Positions 27,489-37,127 of a DNA stretch of 64,000 nt are shown here, piece after piece. The stretch lies in assembly GCA_938074205.1 (NCBI GenBank), contig CALJES010000018.1:1-64000 (forward strand), in the 5' to 3' direction. The position numbers were made by a program, and so were the translations under genes. The DNA is from an uncultured bacterium (GTDB lineage Bacteria > Armatimonadota > UBA5829). The notes under the pieces are model-generated. The model had not been told where the DNA came from. It made no database searches and saw nothing but the letters and a program-made list of their open reading frames with translations. Each line of letters starts with the position of its first letter. Position 1 is the stretch's first letter.

Positions 27489-28865
27489 ATGACGAAACCT
27501 AATATCATACTCATACTTGCAGACGACTTGGGTTACGGAGACGTTGGTGCTTTTGGAAATCCCGATGTTCTTACGCCCAATCTAGATGCCTTAGCTACTG
27601 AGGGCGTCTGTCTGACGCAGCACTACTCAGGCTCTCCTGTCTGCGCTCCTGCTCGAGCAGCTCTTCTCACAGGCAGATATCCGCACAGAACAGGGGCTAT
27701 TGATACTCTTGAGGTTCAAGGACTAGACCGGCTTGCTTTATGCGAGACTACCATGGCTGACATACTGAAGGATGCCGGTTACGCAACAGGGCTCATTGGC
27801 AAGTGGCATCTCGGAGCCTTTGATCCCAGATATCACCCGAACGCCCGGGGCTTTGACGAGGCGGTTTGTTTTCGCGGCGGCTGGAGTGACTATTGGCAGT
27901 GGCGCCTCGACTACAACGGCTCATACCGCAAACCCGACGGTCGTTATCTGACAGATGTGTTCACTGAAGAAGCAATTGACTTCATAAAGAGGCACCGGCA
28001 CGAACCTTTTTTCCTGCACTTGACCTACAATGCACCGCATTTTCCATTCCAAGTGCCGGATGAAGAAGTTGAACCATTCAGGAATTTGGGCAAGTACAGT
28101 GAGGGTGTTTGCTTAATCTACGGAATGAATCGTCGTATGGATAGGGGAATTGGCGAGGTATTGAATGCTTTGCAGGACTACGGTATCGAAGAGAATACTA
28201 TTGTGCTTTTTACAAGCGACAACGGTCCGCAATTTGGTGGAGAAGGGGAGCAATCCACTACGCGTTTTAATTGTGGTTTTAATGGCTGTAAAGGTTTGGT
28301 CTACGAGGGAGGTATAAGAGTGCCGGCGATAGTTCGCTGGCCTGCCGGATTCGATGGCGGGCGCACCGTAGGCCATATGATTCACTTTACCGACTGGTTA
28401 CCAACTTTGGCGATCGCCGTTGGCGCTTTCATTCCGGAGGGTTTGCGAATTGACGGTGTAAATGTTCTACCGTTATTGCGGGGTGAGGTGCAGTCCTATG
28501 ATCACTCCAGATTTTGGCAGTGGAACCGGTACACTCCTGTAAGAACGTGCAATGCTGCTGTTCGAATGGGGTGTTGGAAACTAGTCCGACCTGTCATACA
28601 GGAGGCCATGGTTGTTTTGCCGGAGCACTTAGAACTCGATCGCCGCGCTAAGTACGAGCCTGACGCTGTTACGGATGTGTGTCTCAGGTGCGAACCTGCG
28701 CGCGTGATTCCGGATCCTCCACCCCCGGTGCTATTTAACATTGATGAAGATCCTTACGAGCAGCACGACTTAGCTGGCGAATATCCTGACGTCGTTGAGC
28801 AGATGTCGAACGCTTTAGACAGCTGGTTTGAGGAAGTAGAGCGAGAACGTCTGTCTAAAACTTAA
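27489..28865 (+). CDS. Sulfatase, arylsulfatase-A type
   Basis: A 458-residue sulfatase. Metal site ADDLGYGD near the N-terminus. The formylglycine motif is C52-x-P-x-R ([11 protein letters not shown]), so the cysteine is the one converted by a formylglycine-generating enzyme, not seen here. Further conserved parts: [17 protein letters not shown] and the C-terminal [13 protein letters not shown]. There is no signal peptide, so it looks cytoplasmic, unusual for a polymer-degrading sulfatase. The substrate is unknown. It has its own promoter and is followed by an FmdB protein. Confidence 0.93.
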   Translation: MTKPNIILILADDLGYGDVGAFGNPDVLTPNLDALATEGVCLTQHYSGSPVCAPARAALLTGRYPHRTGAIDTLEVQGLDRLALCETTMADILKDAGYATGLIGKWHLGAFDPRYHPNARGFDEAVCFRGGWSDYWQWRLDYNGSYRKPDGRYLTDVFTEEAIDFIKRHRHEPFFLHLTYNAPHFPFQVPDEEVEPFRNLGKYSEGVCLIYGMNRRMDRGIGEVLNALQDYGIEENTIVLFTSDNGPQFGGEGEQSTTRFNCGFNGCKGLVYEGGIRVPAIVRWPAGFDGGRTVGHMIHFTDWLPTLAIAVGAFIPEGLRIDGVNVLPLLRGEVQSYDHSRFWQWNRYTPVRTCNAAVRMGCWKLVRPVIQEAMVVLPEHLELDRRAKYEPDAVTDVCLRCEPARVIPDPPPPVLFNIDEDPYEQHDLAGEYPDVVEQMSNALDSWFEEVERERLSKT

Positions 28866-28955
28866 GTTGCTCGTTTGCCCAGGTATGCGGAGTTATACTG
28901 TGTTGTCTCCTTTTGATCTTTGAAGAATGTATAAGTCTTGCGAGGTGTAGGAAAA

Positions 28956-29303
28956 ATGCCGGTCTATGAATACCGATGTGCAAAATGCCGAAAGAAGTTC
29001 AGCGCGCTCGTGGGTGTAACCGCTGACTGCCGCGAACCGGCTTGTCCTAGGTGTGGAAGTTCTGACGTAAATAAGCTGATATCGCGTTTTGCCAGGCTGA
29101 AGGACGAAGAAGCTGTACTGGACGACCTTGAAGACGCCGCTTACTCAGCCGGTGATGATCCTCGCGCAATGCGCAAGCTGATGCGCGAAATGGGCAAAGA
29201 ACTCGGCGAAGATGCTGACGAGGAGTTTGAAGAATTGCTAGACGAAGCCGAACGCGAAATGTACGAGGAAGGTGATCTATCGGATACTGATTCAGAGGAT
29301 TAG
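28956..29303 (+). CDS. FmdB-type zinc ribbon protein
   Basis: About 115 residues from ATG 28956. It starts MPVYEYRCAKCRKKFS, the FmdB/CxxC_CxxC_SSSS hallmark, with a second CPRCG pair further on. The second half (about 60-115) is a very acidic helical tail. The family is small and poorly understood, described as putative regulatory or metal-binding. It converges on the DUF2993 gene: the two stop codons overlap. Confidence 0.85.
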   Translation: MPVYEYRCAKCRKKFSALVGVTADCREPACPRCGSSDVNKLISRFARLKDEEAVLDDLEDAAYSAGDDPRAMRKLMREMGKELGEDADEEFEELLDEAEREMYEEGDLSDTDSED

Positions 29304-30067
29304 TTATCGGCTTTGTTCAATAGTTTTAGCGTTTCGATTCGGCCAATACCATTGACGGTGATGAGTCTCGGTGTCACTACTACTGAGGTTAATTGCCCTG
29401 GCAAGTTGGCGTTCGAAATATCAAACACCGGGTTTATCCTACTCTCCAAGTATTTACGGAGTATCTGAGAAGACACCGGTGCATTGCAGAAAACTCGCTT
29501 TATAAGAAGCACTACTTGAGTGCCCTGTCGCACCTTCGGAGATAGATCGGCAGCTATCCAAACGCTCTTACCACGGATTACCGCCGAAGTGGTAACGGAA
29601 ATGTAACCGCTTCGGAGCTCCATCTGAAATTTCGCGTTAGGATACTTGTTATATAGGTATGACGCAAGCTGATCCTTTGTTGCGGAAAAAGAGAACTTTA
29701 CTCGGTCGATTCCTTTTAATTGTCTTCGTAGCGGGTCGACGCGTACGCCTTCCAGTGTCGCAGTTAGTTTCTCAGCGACAATCCCTTTTCTGAGGTCCAC
29801 ATTAGTCGCCGATACTGTCACAGAGTCAATCTTGCCCCGGATTACTCCGCACAGGCTGAGGGAAGTTTGCACCCGACATGTTCCAACGTGGTCAATCGCG
29901 TCTGCCAATCGATCTTGAACCTCGCGTGCCACGCGTTGTTCAAGCAGATCGGTCGCTTTCCAATATCCCAGGCCAACTGCTATTACCACTGCAAACGCTG
30001 CCAAGAAGATGTAGAGTCTCCTGTCAGGTTTTCTCGTAGTTCGAATAGCATCAGATGAGGTCACCAT
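29300..30067 (-). CDS. DUF2993 (LmeA-like) membrane-anchored protein
   Basis: A 255-residue protein. An uncleaved N-terminal helix (about 17-37) is followed by a DUF2993-type lipid-binding domain. Landmarks: RLADAIDH...SLCGVIRGKIDSV and the C-terminal NPVFDISNANLPGQLTSVVV. The domain is the same type as mycobacterial LmeA, a mannolipid-binding periplasmic protein. It is a paralogue of the gene 44 bases upstream, and probably in one operon with it. Confidence 0.75.
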   Translation of the reverse strand: MVTSSDAIRTTRKPDRRLYIFLAAFAVVIAVGLGYWKATDLLEQRVAREVQDRLADAIDHVGTCRVQTSLSLCGVIRGKIDSVTVSATNVDLRKGIVAEKLTATLEGVRVDPLRRQLKGIDRVKFSFSATKDQLASYLYNKYPNAKFQMELRSGYISVTTSAVIRGKSVWIAADLSPKVRQGTQVVLLIKRVFCNAPVSSQILRKYLESRINPVFDISNANLPGQLTSVVVTPRLITVNGIGRIETLKLLNKADN

Positions 30068-30110
30068 AGTCTAAGTACACACGTCTCCTGTTCTTACTTT
30101 TCGTGGCTGC

Positions 30111-30884
30111 CTAATTCCAATCATTAAGAACTGTTGTTGGATCAAAGGTTCCTGTTAGAACCAAAAAGTTGTTCTCTGTTCTGACTTCGCTTATTTGTGC
30201 ATCGAAGCCGATGTCGGAAGCCTCAAACACCGGGTTAAAGCGGGTCTCGAGGAATTCTCGGGCAAATCCTGGGGTCGGTATCGGGCCTACATCTATCCTC
30301 TTCAGATCAAGCACAACCTGCGTGCCGTTTTTTGTCTTTAACGAGGCGTATGCAATTATCGGAATCCTGATTCCCGCAGGTCGAGGCGAGGTCTCGATTC
30401 TCAGCTCGTGATTTGCCAGGTGCATTCGGAGTTCAGGTATGTCTGGGTAGCGCTTTCGAAAGTATGCTTCTAATTCGTCCTCGGATATGCGCGCTGTGTA
30501 TTGAGCCTGTGCACACCTTTTGATGGTGCGCGACGCCAGGTCCACTCTCACGTTTTCCAGGACGACATCGAGTTTGTCAAGGGTTATTCCCTCCGGCAAG
30601 GAAACCTCTTCTGCTGCCACTCGGATTTCCTTGATATTGCCGCGCACAATGGACAAAGTGGAGCCTCTGAGACTCACCGAATATGATTTAGCCGGTCCCA
30701 GTCTACCCTGCAAGCTCTTTGCAATCTGCGCTTCTATCTTATGTCTAATACTTGTTCCGCCACAGCCGGCGCCAAGTATGATAAGCGCGACAGACAACAC
30801 CAGACCTGTGAAAAGCTGTTTCGTTCCAGTGACTTGGTCTCTTGCACTAGTTACAGATTCTTCTGCTCGTTTTGTGTGGTACAT
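30111..30884 (-). CDS. DUF2993 (LmeA-like) lipoprotein
   Basis: A 257-residue protein with an N-terminal hydrophobic segment (about 25-40) ending in the lipobox LGAGC, so a lipid-anchored envelope protein is expected. The DUF2993-type domain (about 50-255) contains FNPVFEASDIGFDAQISEV, parallel to its neighbour. About 23 residues precede the hydrophobic segment, long for a lipoprotein signal; an internal start is possible. It is transcribed from a strong promoter that overlaps the mreB start (30911-30938). Confidence 0.75.
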   Translation of the reverse strand: MYHTKRAEESVTSARDQVTGTKQLFTGLVLSVALIILGAGCGGTSIRHKIEAQIAKSLQGRLGPAKSYSVSLRGSTLSIVRGNIKEIRVAAEEVSLPEGITLDKLDVVLENVRVDLASRTIKRCAQAQYTARISEDELEAYFRKRYPDIPELRMHLANHELRIETSPRPAGIRIPIIAYASLKTKNGTQVVLDLKRIDVGPIPTPGFAREFLETRFNPVFEASDIGFDAQISEVRTENNFLVLTGTFDPTTVLNDWN

Positions 30885-30909
30885 CTGTGCATTGATTGCA
30901 CTTTTATGC

Positions 30910-30915
30910 TATCAT
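30910..30915 (+). promoter_or_regulatory. Extended -10 box for mreB
   Basis: TATCAT preceded by TG (TGC-TATCAT); no convincing -35. The expected start lies at 30922-30923, the position of the mreB GTG, which suggests a leaderless message. Confidence 0.4.
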
Positions 30916-30938
30916 ACTTGCCGTGGGTATATTGTCAA
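30911..30938 (-). promoter_or_regulatory. Near-consensus promoter for DUF2993 lipoprotein
   Basis: On the minus strand: TTGACA (30938-30933), 16-base spacer, TATGAT (30916-30911). It runs over the first codons of mreB, so the two transcription units compete for the same DNA. Confidence 0.75.
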
Positions 30939-31996
30939 AAATCTTCAGCAGGTTCTCTCGCGGGATAGGTATAGATCTTGGAACGGCGAATACTTTAATT
31001 CACGTTCGGGGTCGCGGTATCCTTCTACGTGAGCCAAGCGTGATTGCACTTGACACGCAGACAAAAAAGGTGCTTGCCGTAGGGGAAGAAGCGAAGCGTA
31101 TGCTCGGGCGAACGCCGGGTTCTATTGTTGCAATTCGACCGCTCAAGGATGGCGTTATCGCAGACTTCGACCAAACTGAGCAGATGCTTCGTGGCTTCAT
31201 ACGAAAGGTGCACCGTCACAACGGTCTTATTCAACCGACAGTTGTAATTGGTATACCGTCGGGTGTTACCGAGGTTGAATGGAGAGCAGTCAAGGAAGCT
31301 GCAATCAAGGCTGGAGCTGCTGAGGCATACACTCTGGAGGAACCCTTTGCGGCTGCTATAGGCGCTGGTTTGCCTGTAAGCGAACCGACAGGGAGCATGA
31401 TCGTGGACATCGGTGGCGGAACGACGGAAGTGGCGGTGATTTCGCTTGGCGGCATAGTTAAGTGCACTTCTATAAGAACAGCCGGTGATGAGATCGACGA
31501 AGCAATAATGGCATATATGCGAAAATCGTACAGCCTACTAATCGGCGACCGCACAGCCGAAGAGGTGAAGATCGAGATAGGTTCCGCTTATAAACTTGAC
31601 GAAGAACTCACCATGGAAGTTCGCGGACGCGATCTGGTTTCAGGTTTGCCGCGAAGCGTTGTGATCAGCAGCGAGGAGATTAGAGAAGCTATTCACGAGC
31701 CGGTGATGCAAATAGTCGAGGCGGTAAAACAGACTTTGGAAGCGACTCCGCCTGAGTTGGCAGCGGACATAATGGAGCGAGGCATAATGCTGGCGGGTGG
31801 CGGAGCGTTGCTTCGTGGAATCGATAGGCTCATAAACGTCGAAACGAATATGCCAGTTCACATTGCGGAGGACCCATTGAGTTGTGTCGCCATAGGAACT
31901 GCGAAAGCACTGGAAGAGTCTGAAACTAATCCTGTGCTTAAGAAGGTCCTCGTTGGGTCGACGCCTCGTGGCTACATGCGATCTTCCAGGGCATGA
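30923..31996 (+). CDS. mreB: Rod shape-determining protein MreB
   Basis: About 357 residues, the bacterial actin that guides cell-wall synthesis in rod cells. Conserved: [15 protein letters not shown] (phosphate 1), [29 protein letters not shown] (phosphate 2), and [11 protein letters not shown] (adenosine). I choose the GTG at 30923, because known MreB proteins start a few residues before the IDLGTANT motif; TTG 30932 is another option. No ribosome binding site is visible, in line with a leaderless message. Its stop overlaps the mreC start (ATGA). Confidence 0.96.
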   Translation: MGILSKIFSRFSRGIGIDLGTANTLIHVRGRGILLREPSVIALDTQTKKVLAVGEEAKRMLGRTPGSIVAIRPLKDGVIADFDQTEQMLRGFIRKVHRHNGLIQPTVVIGIPSGVTEVEWRAVKEAAIKAGAAEAYTLEEPFAAAIGAGLPVSEPTGSMIVDIGGGTTEVAVISLGGIVKCTSIRTAGDEIDEAIMAYMRKSYSLLIGDRTAEEVKIEIGSAYKLDEELTMEVRGRDLVSGLPRSVVISSEEIREAIHEPVMQIVEAVKQTLEATPPELAADIMERGIMLAGGGALLRGIDRLINVETNMPVHIAEDPLSCVAIGTAKALEESETNPVLKKVLVGSTPRGYMRSSRA

Positions 31997-32817
31997 ACGG
32001 ATCTTCTAGCAAAACTGCCGCTTATCTTGCCGTTCTTCTATTCCTTTGTGGCGCACTTAGTTACTTCAACAACCGTTCTGTGCAATTCGGTCGACCATTC
32101 TTCGTTCGTGACGGGTTGCACCTGATCTTGGCTCCTGCGAACATGGCTGCGCACCGCATTTTTGCCGTCGGGGAATGGTTTATTCGTGTCGCAAGACCAC
32201 GGCGGTTAATACTCCAAGAAAACGCTTTTCTGCGGCGTGAAGTGCAACGACTGACAGCAGAAAATGCTCGTCTTGCAAACGCTGCCGAGGAAAACGCTCG
32301 GTTGCGGCGGCTATTAGGTCTAAAAGAAAACGTGCCCATGAATACGATTGCTGCGGAAGTGATTTCCCGCAAACCAAGCAACTGGTTCGCTACTGCCACT
32401 ATCAATCGAGGCAGGCGAGACGGTGTTAGCCCGGGAGATGCGGTGGTAGATTTTCGCGGCTTAGTGGGTCAAATTGTGGAAGCTGACTTACTTAGTGCTC
32501 GTGTGGTTTCAATTACTGACCCTTCAAGTGCCGTCGGCGCAATGGTCAGGCGGTCGCGTAGCTGCGGAGTGTTGCAGGGTCAGGCTTCGAACTACTTAGC
32601 GCTCACCTATCTGCCGAAGGATGCCGACGTAAAGGTTTCTGATGTGGTTGTCACTTCCGGAATGGGGAAAGTGATCCCCAAAGGATTCGTTGTCGGCCGC
32701 GTGGTAAAAGTTACGCGCAACCTCACCACTGGTATGAGTACTGCCTTAGTTCGTCCAAGCGTCCGTTTCGACGAGATAGAACACGTCTTGGTGGTTAGAA
32801 GGGTCGGCGCGCAATGA
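31993..32817 (+). CDS. mreC: Rod shape-determining protein MreC
   Basis: A 274-residue periplasmic protein anchored by one N-terminal helix (about 8-22), then a coiled-coil rich in heptad leucines (about 75-115, [20 protein letters not shown]). A beta-barrel domain follows, with [17 protein letters not shown] and [19 protein letters not shown], typical of MreC. It links MreB to the cell-wall machinery. Start and end overlap mreB and mreD by four bases. Confidence 0.95.
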   Translation: MNGSSSKTAAYLAVLLFLCGALSYFNNRSVQFGRPFFVRDGLHLILAPANMAAHRIFAVGEWFIRVARPRRLILQENAFLRREVQRLTAENARLANAAEENARLRRLLGLKENVPMNTIAAEVISRKPSNWFATATINRGRRDGVSPGDAVVDFRGLVGQIVEADLLSARVVSITDPSSAVGAMVRRSRSCGVLQGQASNYLALTYLPKDADVKVSDVVVTSGMGKVIPKGFVVGRVVKVTRNLTTGMSTALVRPSVRFDEIEHVLVVRRVGAQ

Positions 32818-33311
32818 AGCGTTCGGTGTGGGCGCTGCTATTGGTTTTCGTTGCTGCTGTTTTACAGGGCAATATTCCAAGTACTTTCTCGATTCTTGAT
32901 GCAAAACCCGACCTGGTGTTGGTTGTTATTATCGTCTATTCATTGGCCTCCAATCCGATATCGGCAGCGACTATAGGGCTGTTGGCAGGGATCGTCCAAG
33001 GGTTTAGTGTTGGCACAAGCCTAGGTAGCTTCGCGCTTACTCGTATGCTTACGGGGTTCTTGGCTGGGTTCTGTACAGTTCACGTGTTCAGCGAGAACTT
33101 ACTGGTGCCTAGTGGATCCGCCTTAGTGCTCACTGCAGTGTGTGAGTCCGCATTCTTGTTGGTAAACCCCGCGGTAGCCCGAGGTTCGGTGTGGAAGGTT
33201 ATTGTTGGCGAGAGCGTCTGCAACGCTATAATTGTTGTTGCGATCTATTTTGTTGTCCGTGTATGTGAAGGGCGTCGCAGGAATAAACTGATCGACTCTA
33301 AGATTTACTGA
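32814..33311 (+). CDS. mreD: Rod shape-determining protein MreD
   Basis: A 165-residue integral membrane protein with about five helices, matching MreD in length and in the N-terminal LLVFVAAVLQGNIPSTFSI and the KPDLVLVVIIVYSL segments. It completes the mreBCD operon. PBP2 and RodA genes, often next, are absent here; the flagellar cluster begins instead. Confidence 0.88.
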   Translation: MKRSVWALLLVFVAAVLQGNIPSTFSILDAKPDLVLVVIIVYSLASNPISAATIGLLAGIVQGFSVGTSLGSFALTRMLTGFLAGFCTVHVFSENLLVPSGSALVLTAVCESAFLLVNPAVARGSVWKVIVGESVCNAIIVVAIYFVVRVCEGRRRNKLIDSKIY

Positions 33312-33410
33312 ACTTGTAATCCTTCATATTGACATAGCGTAATCACCCCCAAGTGCCTTCCAGCTTCCTCGGATAATTCGTCTGCGTTCGTCATCCCTTT
33401 CGTTTCAACT

Positions 33411-33426
33411 TGGCACGGTAATTGCT
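33411..33426 (+). promoter_or_regulatory. Sigma54 promoter before flgB
   Basis: TGGCACGGTAATTGCT fits the RpoN consensus TGGCACG-N4-TTGC[AT] at every fixed base, with GG and GC ten bases apart. It lies about 35 bases upstream of the flgB ATG, with CGGAGG in between. Confidence 0.85.
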
Positions 33427-33459
33427 GTCAAAGCCGCTGACAATCCGGAGGTTTCCTTT

Positions 33460-33846
33460 ATGCGCACAGATCTTCTTGGAGACATTACGGCGAGCATACT
33501 GGCAAAAGCACTCGACGCTACTGCGGCTAGGCACAAAGCCATAGCTAACAACATTGCTAACGTTGAAACTCCGGGCTATAAGAGGATGTTTGTTTCGTTC
33601 GAAGATGAATTAAGGCGAGCTCTAGAGGAGAATTCCAATCATCGGGTTAGGGAGCGATTGGCAAGGCTCACACCTATTCAACACATCGATTGGTATAGTC
33701 CCAGTCGGCCTGACGGAAACAACGTCTGCATCGACGCGGAGATTGCCGACCTAGTGAGAAACGCTATGAAGCAGAAGGCCTTAGGTGTCCTTCTCGAGGG
33801 GAAAATTGCCATGCTCCGATCGGCGATAACGGAGGGAAAGCGGTAA
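33460..33846 (+). CDS. flgB: Flagellar basal body rod protein FlgB
   Basis: A 128-residue proximal rod protein with the N-terminal LDATAARHKAIANNIANVETPGYKR signature of axial rod proteins and a C-terminal helix able to pair with it (VRNAMKQKALGVLLEGKIAMLRSAI). It forms the rod with FlgC. It begins the flagellar operon, just after a sigma54 promoter. CGGAGG precedes the ATG. Confidence 0.95.
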   Translation: MRTDLLGDITASILAKALDATAARHKAIANNIANVETPGYKRMFVSFEDELRRALEENSNHRVRERLARLTPIQHIDWYSPSRPDGNNVCIDAEIADLVRNAMKQKALGVLLEGKIAMLRSAITEGKR

Positions 33847-33847
33847 A

Positions 33848-34267
33848 ATGAGTAATTTTTCCTCATTCGACATCAGTGCGTCGGGAATTTATGCACAACG
33901 AGTGCGTATGGATGCGATTGCAAACAACATTGCAAATGCAGAATCGACGCGTACTCCAGATGGCCAACCGTACCGGAGGCAGATTGTGACGTTCAGGGCT
34001 GTGTACCAACAAGCTGTGGGCAATCACGCGGCGCCCGCTGGGGTTGCTGTGGATGGTGTATTTGAAGACCCCACCGATTACAAGTTGGTTTACGACCCTG
34101 GACATCCAGATGCAGACGCGAGCGGTTATGTTCGACTTCCCAATGTAAATGTCGTGGAAGAGATGGTGGATCTAATCTCAGCAACGCGTGCTTACGAGGC
34201 GAATGTAGCCGCGTTAAATGCTGCCAAGTCTATGATAGCCGCCGCGATAGAAATTGGCAAAGCTTAA
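33848..34267 (+). CDS. flgC: Flagellar basal body rod protein FlgC
   Basis: A 139-residue rod protein. It has the N-terminal RVRMDAIANNIANAESTRTPDGQPYRR and the C-terminal VNVVEEMVDLISATRAYEANVAALNAAKSM helices found in all FlgC. It is separated from flgB by one base and follows it in the usual order. A 100-base spacer leads to fliE, without a visible promoter. Confidence 0.96.
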   Translation: MSNFSSFDISASGIYAQRVRMDAIANNIANAESTRTPDGQPYRRQIVTFRAVYQQAVGNHAAPAGVAVDGVFEDPTDYKLVYDPGHPDADASGYVRLPNVNVVEEMVDLISATRAYEANVAALNAAKSMIAAAIEIGKA

Positions 34268-34368
34268 TTTCAAAACATTGCGAGATCTGCATTAGCTTCT
34301 TGCTCTCAGAATACCAAATTATGGTGCTTGCGGTGTCATAGTAACGGTTTTTTTAGGGGGCTTACAAG

Positions 34369-34680
34369 ATGGAAATTGAATCATTGACTCGTTTAAATCC
34401 TGTTGAGTCTCTGCGGGATGCTACACAGGTCGCAGATCGAGAGTCGAGCGAGTCTCCTGCAACTTCCTTCAAGAGCTTATTCAAGCAGGCTATTGCTGAA
34501 GTGAACAGGCTCCAGAGCGAAGCTGACGATCTCGCTACAAAGCTGGCTGCTGGCGACATAGATGATGTGCACCGTGCGATGATTGCTATGCAAAAGGCCA
34601 AGCTTGCCCTGGACTTAACTGTTCAGGTTCGTAACAAAGTAATCGAAGCTTACCAGGAAGTAATGAGGATGCAGGTCTAG
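34369..34680 (+). CDS. fliE: Flagellar hook-basal body protein FliE
   Basis: A 103-residue adaptor that joins the MS ring to the rod. The C-terminal part (SFKSLFKQAIAEVNRLQSEADDLATKLAAG, then HRAMIAMQKAKLALDLTVQVRNKVIEAYQEVMRMQV) is diagnostic. AGGGGG precedes the ATG. An 88-base spacer leads to fliF. Confidence 0.95.
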   Translation: MEIESLTRLNPVESLRDATQVADRESSESPATSFKSLFKQAIAEVNRLQSEADDLATKLAAGDIDDVHRAMIAMQKAKLALDLTVQVRNKVIEAYQEVMRMQV

Positions 34681-34777
34681 AAACCACGCCTTGTGCTCCA
34701 ATATATGCTGTCGCTTTCTTCTTCGAGCCAGCTATTCTGAATAGGTCTCGCCAACTAGTCGGCATGAGGTGAATGTG

Positions 34778-36397
34778 GTGAATCAGCTTTCTAAATTTGG
34801 ACCATTTGCGGCACTGTCAAAACTGTGGGGTGAGCTAAGCGCTCCGCAACGACTTGTAGTGGCTGCCTTTTCGGGTGTCGCTTTTGCCTCTCTTGTTCTT
34901 ATCGGGGTGGTTGCCTCTAAGCCTCGCATGACCGTTCTATTTTCGGGGCTTACAAGCGAAGACGCGGGTGCGATTGTGCAAAAATTGACCGAACAAAAGA
35001 TTCCATACCGAATTTCCGGTGATGGCTCGACAATTGAGGTTCCTGCGAACAAGGTATATGATGTGCGCTTGCAATTAGCTACCCAGGGGTTGCCCCAGGG
35101 AGGAACGGTTGGTCTAGAACTGTTCGACAAATCAAACTTCGGCATGACTGAGTTCGCAGAGCGCCTCAACTATCAGCGTGCAATTCAAGGCGAGTTACAG
35201 CGGACTATCAAGCAGTTAGCGCCGGTGATAGATGCTAGGGTACACGTAGCTTTGCCCGAGGAGAAGCTGTACGCGAGCGAACAAAACCCAGTCACAGCGT
35301 CTGTGGTCCTGCGACTTCGCCGGGGAATTCCGCTAAGCGAAGAGCAAGTCGGCGGCATAGTTCACCTTGTGGCCTCAGCGGTTGAAGGTCTAAAGCCGTC
35401 CAACGTCACTGTCGTCGACACCGACGGAAATATATTGTCAGAACCTTTCGCTGGAACCGGTGGGGGAGGCCAGTTGTTGACCGCGGCGCAAAGCAAGCTG
35501 AAGCGCCAGTACGAGAGTGAACTCGCGGCGAACCTACAAAGCATGTTAGCACGAATAGTGGGGCCTGATAAGGCGGTTGTTCGCGTCAGCGCGGAACTTA
35601 GTTTCGATCAAAAGGAGACCAAGTCTGAGATTTACGAGCCAGCGAGGGGTACTGGAGAAGGCGCTGCCGGAGCAGGTACCTCGCCAGCAGAGGGTGTTTT
35701 GGTCTCACAAGAGACAAGAACCGAGACCTATAGCGGCTCCGTACAACCGCCTCCGAATTTGCCGGCTACATCTGCTGCACGTTCGGCTGCCGCAGGTGGT
35801 GACAACTATACTCGAAGGGAGACAACTGCACATTATCAAGTAACCAAGAGAATAGAACAAACCGTCAGCGCTCCCGGGCAGATTCAACGTCTGTCGATAG
35901 CTGTGTTGGTTGATGACAAGGTCGAACCGGCAAAAGTGCCGGCTATAGAGCAAGCCGTAGCCGCTGCAGCGGGCATCGATACTACCCGTGGAGACCAGAT
36001 CACAGTACAGCGCCTAAGATTCGATACGAGTTCAGACAAGGCTCGCGAGCAGGAAATGGCAAAGGCTGCTAGGGCAGAATTCATAGGCACGGCGGCAAAG
36101 AATGCAGGTGCGGTGTTGCTTCTGGTTGTGTTCTTGGTTGCGCTTCGCTCAATCGTTAGGCAGATACGTGTACAGGTGCCTACTGATCGTTCATCCTCTG
36201 CTGGTACCCGCGAGCGAGTAATGCAAGAGATGTCTTCCGAAGCTTATCCAGCGCGCTCTGATATTGCACAGGCTCCCCCGCAACCATCGGAAGCTACTTC
36301 GACCGCAACTGCTTTCGACGAGCTTCCCGAGGAAATTGCGCAATCAAAGCCGGAGGACTTGGCTAGGTTAGTCAGGTCTTGGATGTCTGAGCAGTAG
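34778..36397 (+). CDS. fliF: Flagellar MS-ring protein FliF
   Basis: About 539 residues. An N-terminal helix (about 28-50) is followed by YscJ-type ring domains (PRMTVLFSGLTSEDAGAIV, GLELFDKSNFGMTEFAERLNYQRA), and a second helix at about 425-445. The last residues (ELPEEIAQSKPEDLARLVRSWMSEQ) are the conserved tail that binds FliG. I choose GTG 34778, since GAGGTG (34766-34771) is correctly placed; GTG 34769 is an alternative. No fliG follows, though it usually does. Confidence 0.95.
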   Translation: MNQLSKFGPFAALSKLWGELSAPQRLVVAAFSGVAFASLVLIGVVASKPRMTVLFSGLTSEDAGAIVQKLTEQKIPYRISGDGSTIEVPANKVYDVRLQLATQGLPQGGTVGLELFDKSNFGMTEFAERLNYQRAIQGELQRTIKQLAPVIDARVHVALPEEKLYASEQNPVTASVVLRLRRGIPLSEEQVGGIVHLVASAVEGLKPSNVTVVDTDGNILSEPFAGTGGGGQLLTAAQSKLKRQYESELAANLQSMLARIVGPDKAVVRVSAELSFDQKETKSEIYEPARGTGEGAAGAGTSPAEGVLVSQETRTETYSGSVQPPPNLPATSAARSAAAGGDNYTRRETTAHYQVTKRIEQTVSAPGQIQRLSIAVLVDDKVEPAKVPAIEQAVAAAAGIDTTRGDQITVQRLRFDTSSDKAREQEMAKAARAEFIGTAAKNAGAVLLLVVFLVALRSIVRQIRVQVPTDRSSSAGTRERVMQEMSSEAYPARSDIAQAPPQPSEATSTATAFDELPEEIAQSKPEDLARLVRSWMSEQ

Positions 36398-36410
36398 GTG
36401 GAGGCTTGAG

Positions 36411-37127
36411 TTGGCGCGAGTAATCAAGCGGCAAGGAAGCAGGGCGCTTCACCAGAACCACGCGAGCTTAGCAGTTAAGCCTATAGATCTTGAACCCGTT
36501 GGTACACCGCTGCTGGAGTCTGGAGAGGATGGTTCTATTTCAGATCCAATTCAACGTGCTAGTAAAGAAGCCAGCCTAATACTGCAATCCGCTCGCGAGC
36601 AGGCGCAGATCATCCTCAAGACCGCAGAAGCTGAGGGGTATAAGGCCGGTCTTGCACAAGCCGCAGATCAGGCGGCAAACCTACTTCGCGAAATAGAAGG
36701 CATTCTTCAAGAGACAATTACAGCAAGAAATGCCGTTATCGATGATGTTGAGCCTGTTCTACTAAAGCTTGTAACCGAATGTGTCGAGAAGATTACTAGA
36801 CACGAAATTCGCACCGATCGACGCGTTGTAGAGCGTGCATTAAGAGCATGCTTAAACCGAGTCAAGAACTCGGCTGAGATCTGGGTGCGAGTTAGTCCAG
36901 CTGACGTAGACCATGTTAAAGAGATTCGCGAGGAGCTTTTAGTACTTGCTGATAAGGCAAGGTCACTACACATTTCCGCAGATTCGCGTATTGAACCCGG
37001 CGGTTGTGTGGTGGAGTCCTCCTGCGGAGTGTTCGATGCTCAATTGGCTACGCAGTTTGAGAGGATACGCGAAAAGCTGATGGAGGCGTTCACAAATGGT
37101 CGCCAGAGCTACTCTGGATCTGACTAA
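36411..37127 (+). CDS. fliH: Flagellar assembly protein FliH
   Basis: A 238-residue protein of the FliH/YscL type that regulates the export ATPase FliI. It has a helical middle (about 45-120) with ASLILQSAREQAQIILKTAEAEGYKAG, and a C-terminal domain (about 120-235) with the EIWVRVSPADVDHVKEI segment. TTG start behind GGTGGAGG. It overlaps fliI by 32 bases. Confidence 0.88.
   Translation: MARVIKRQGSRALHQNHASLAVKPIDLEPVGTPLLESGEDGSISDPIQRASKEASLILQSAREQAQIILKTAEAEGYKAGLAQAADQAANLLREIEGILQETITARNAVIDDVEPVLLKLVTECVEKITRHEIRTDRRVVERALRACLNRVKNSAEIWVRVSPADVDHVKEIREELLVLADKARSLHISADSRIEPGGCVVESSCGVFDAQLATQFERIREKLMEAFTNGRQSYSGSD

Noticed and set aside
36398-36410. Hidden or truncated fliG between fliF and fliH
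   Set aside because: The gap is only 13 bases, so no remnant is possible here.
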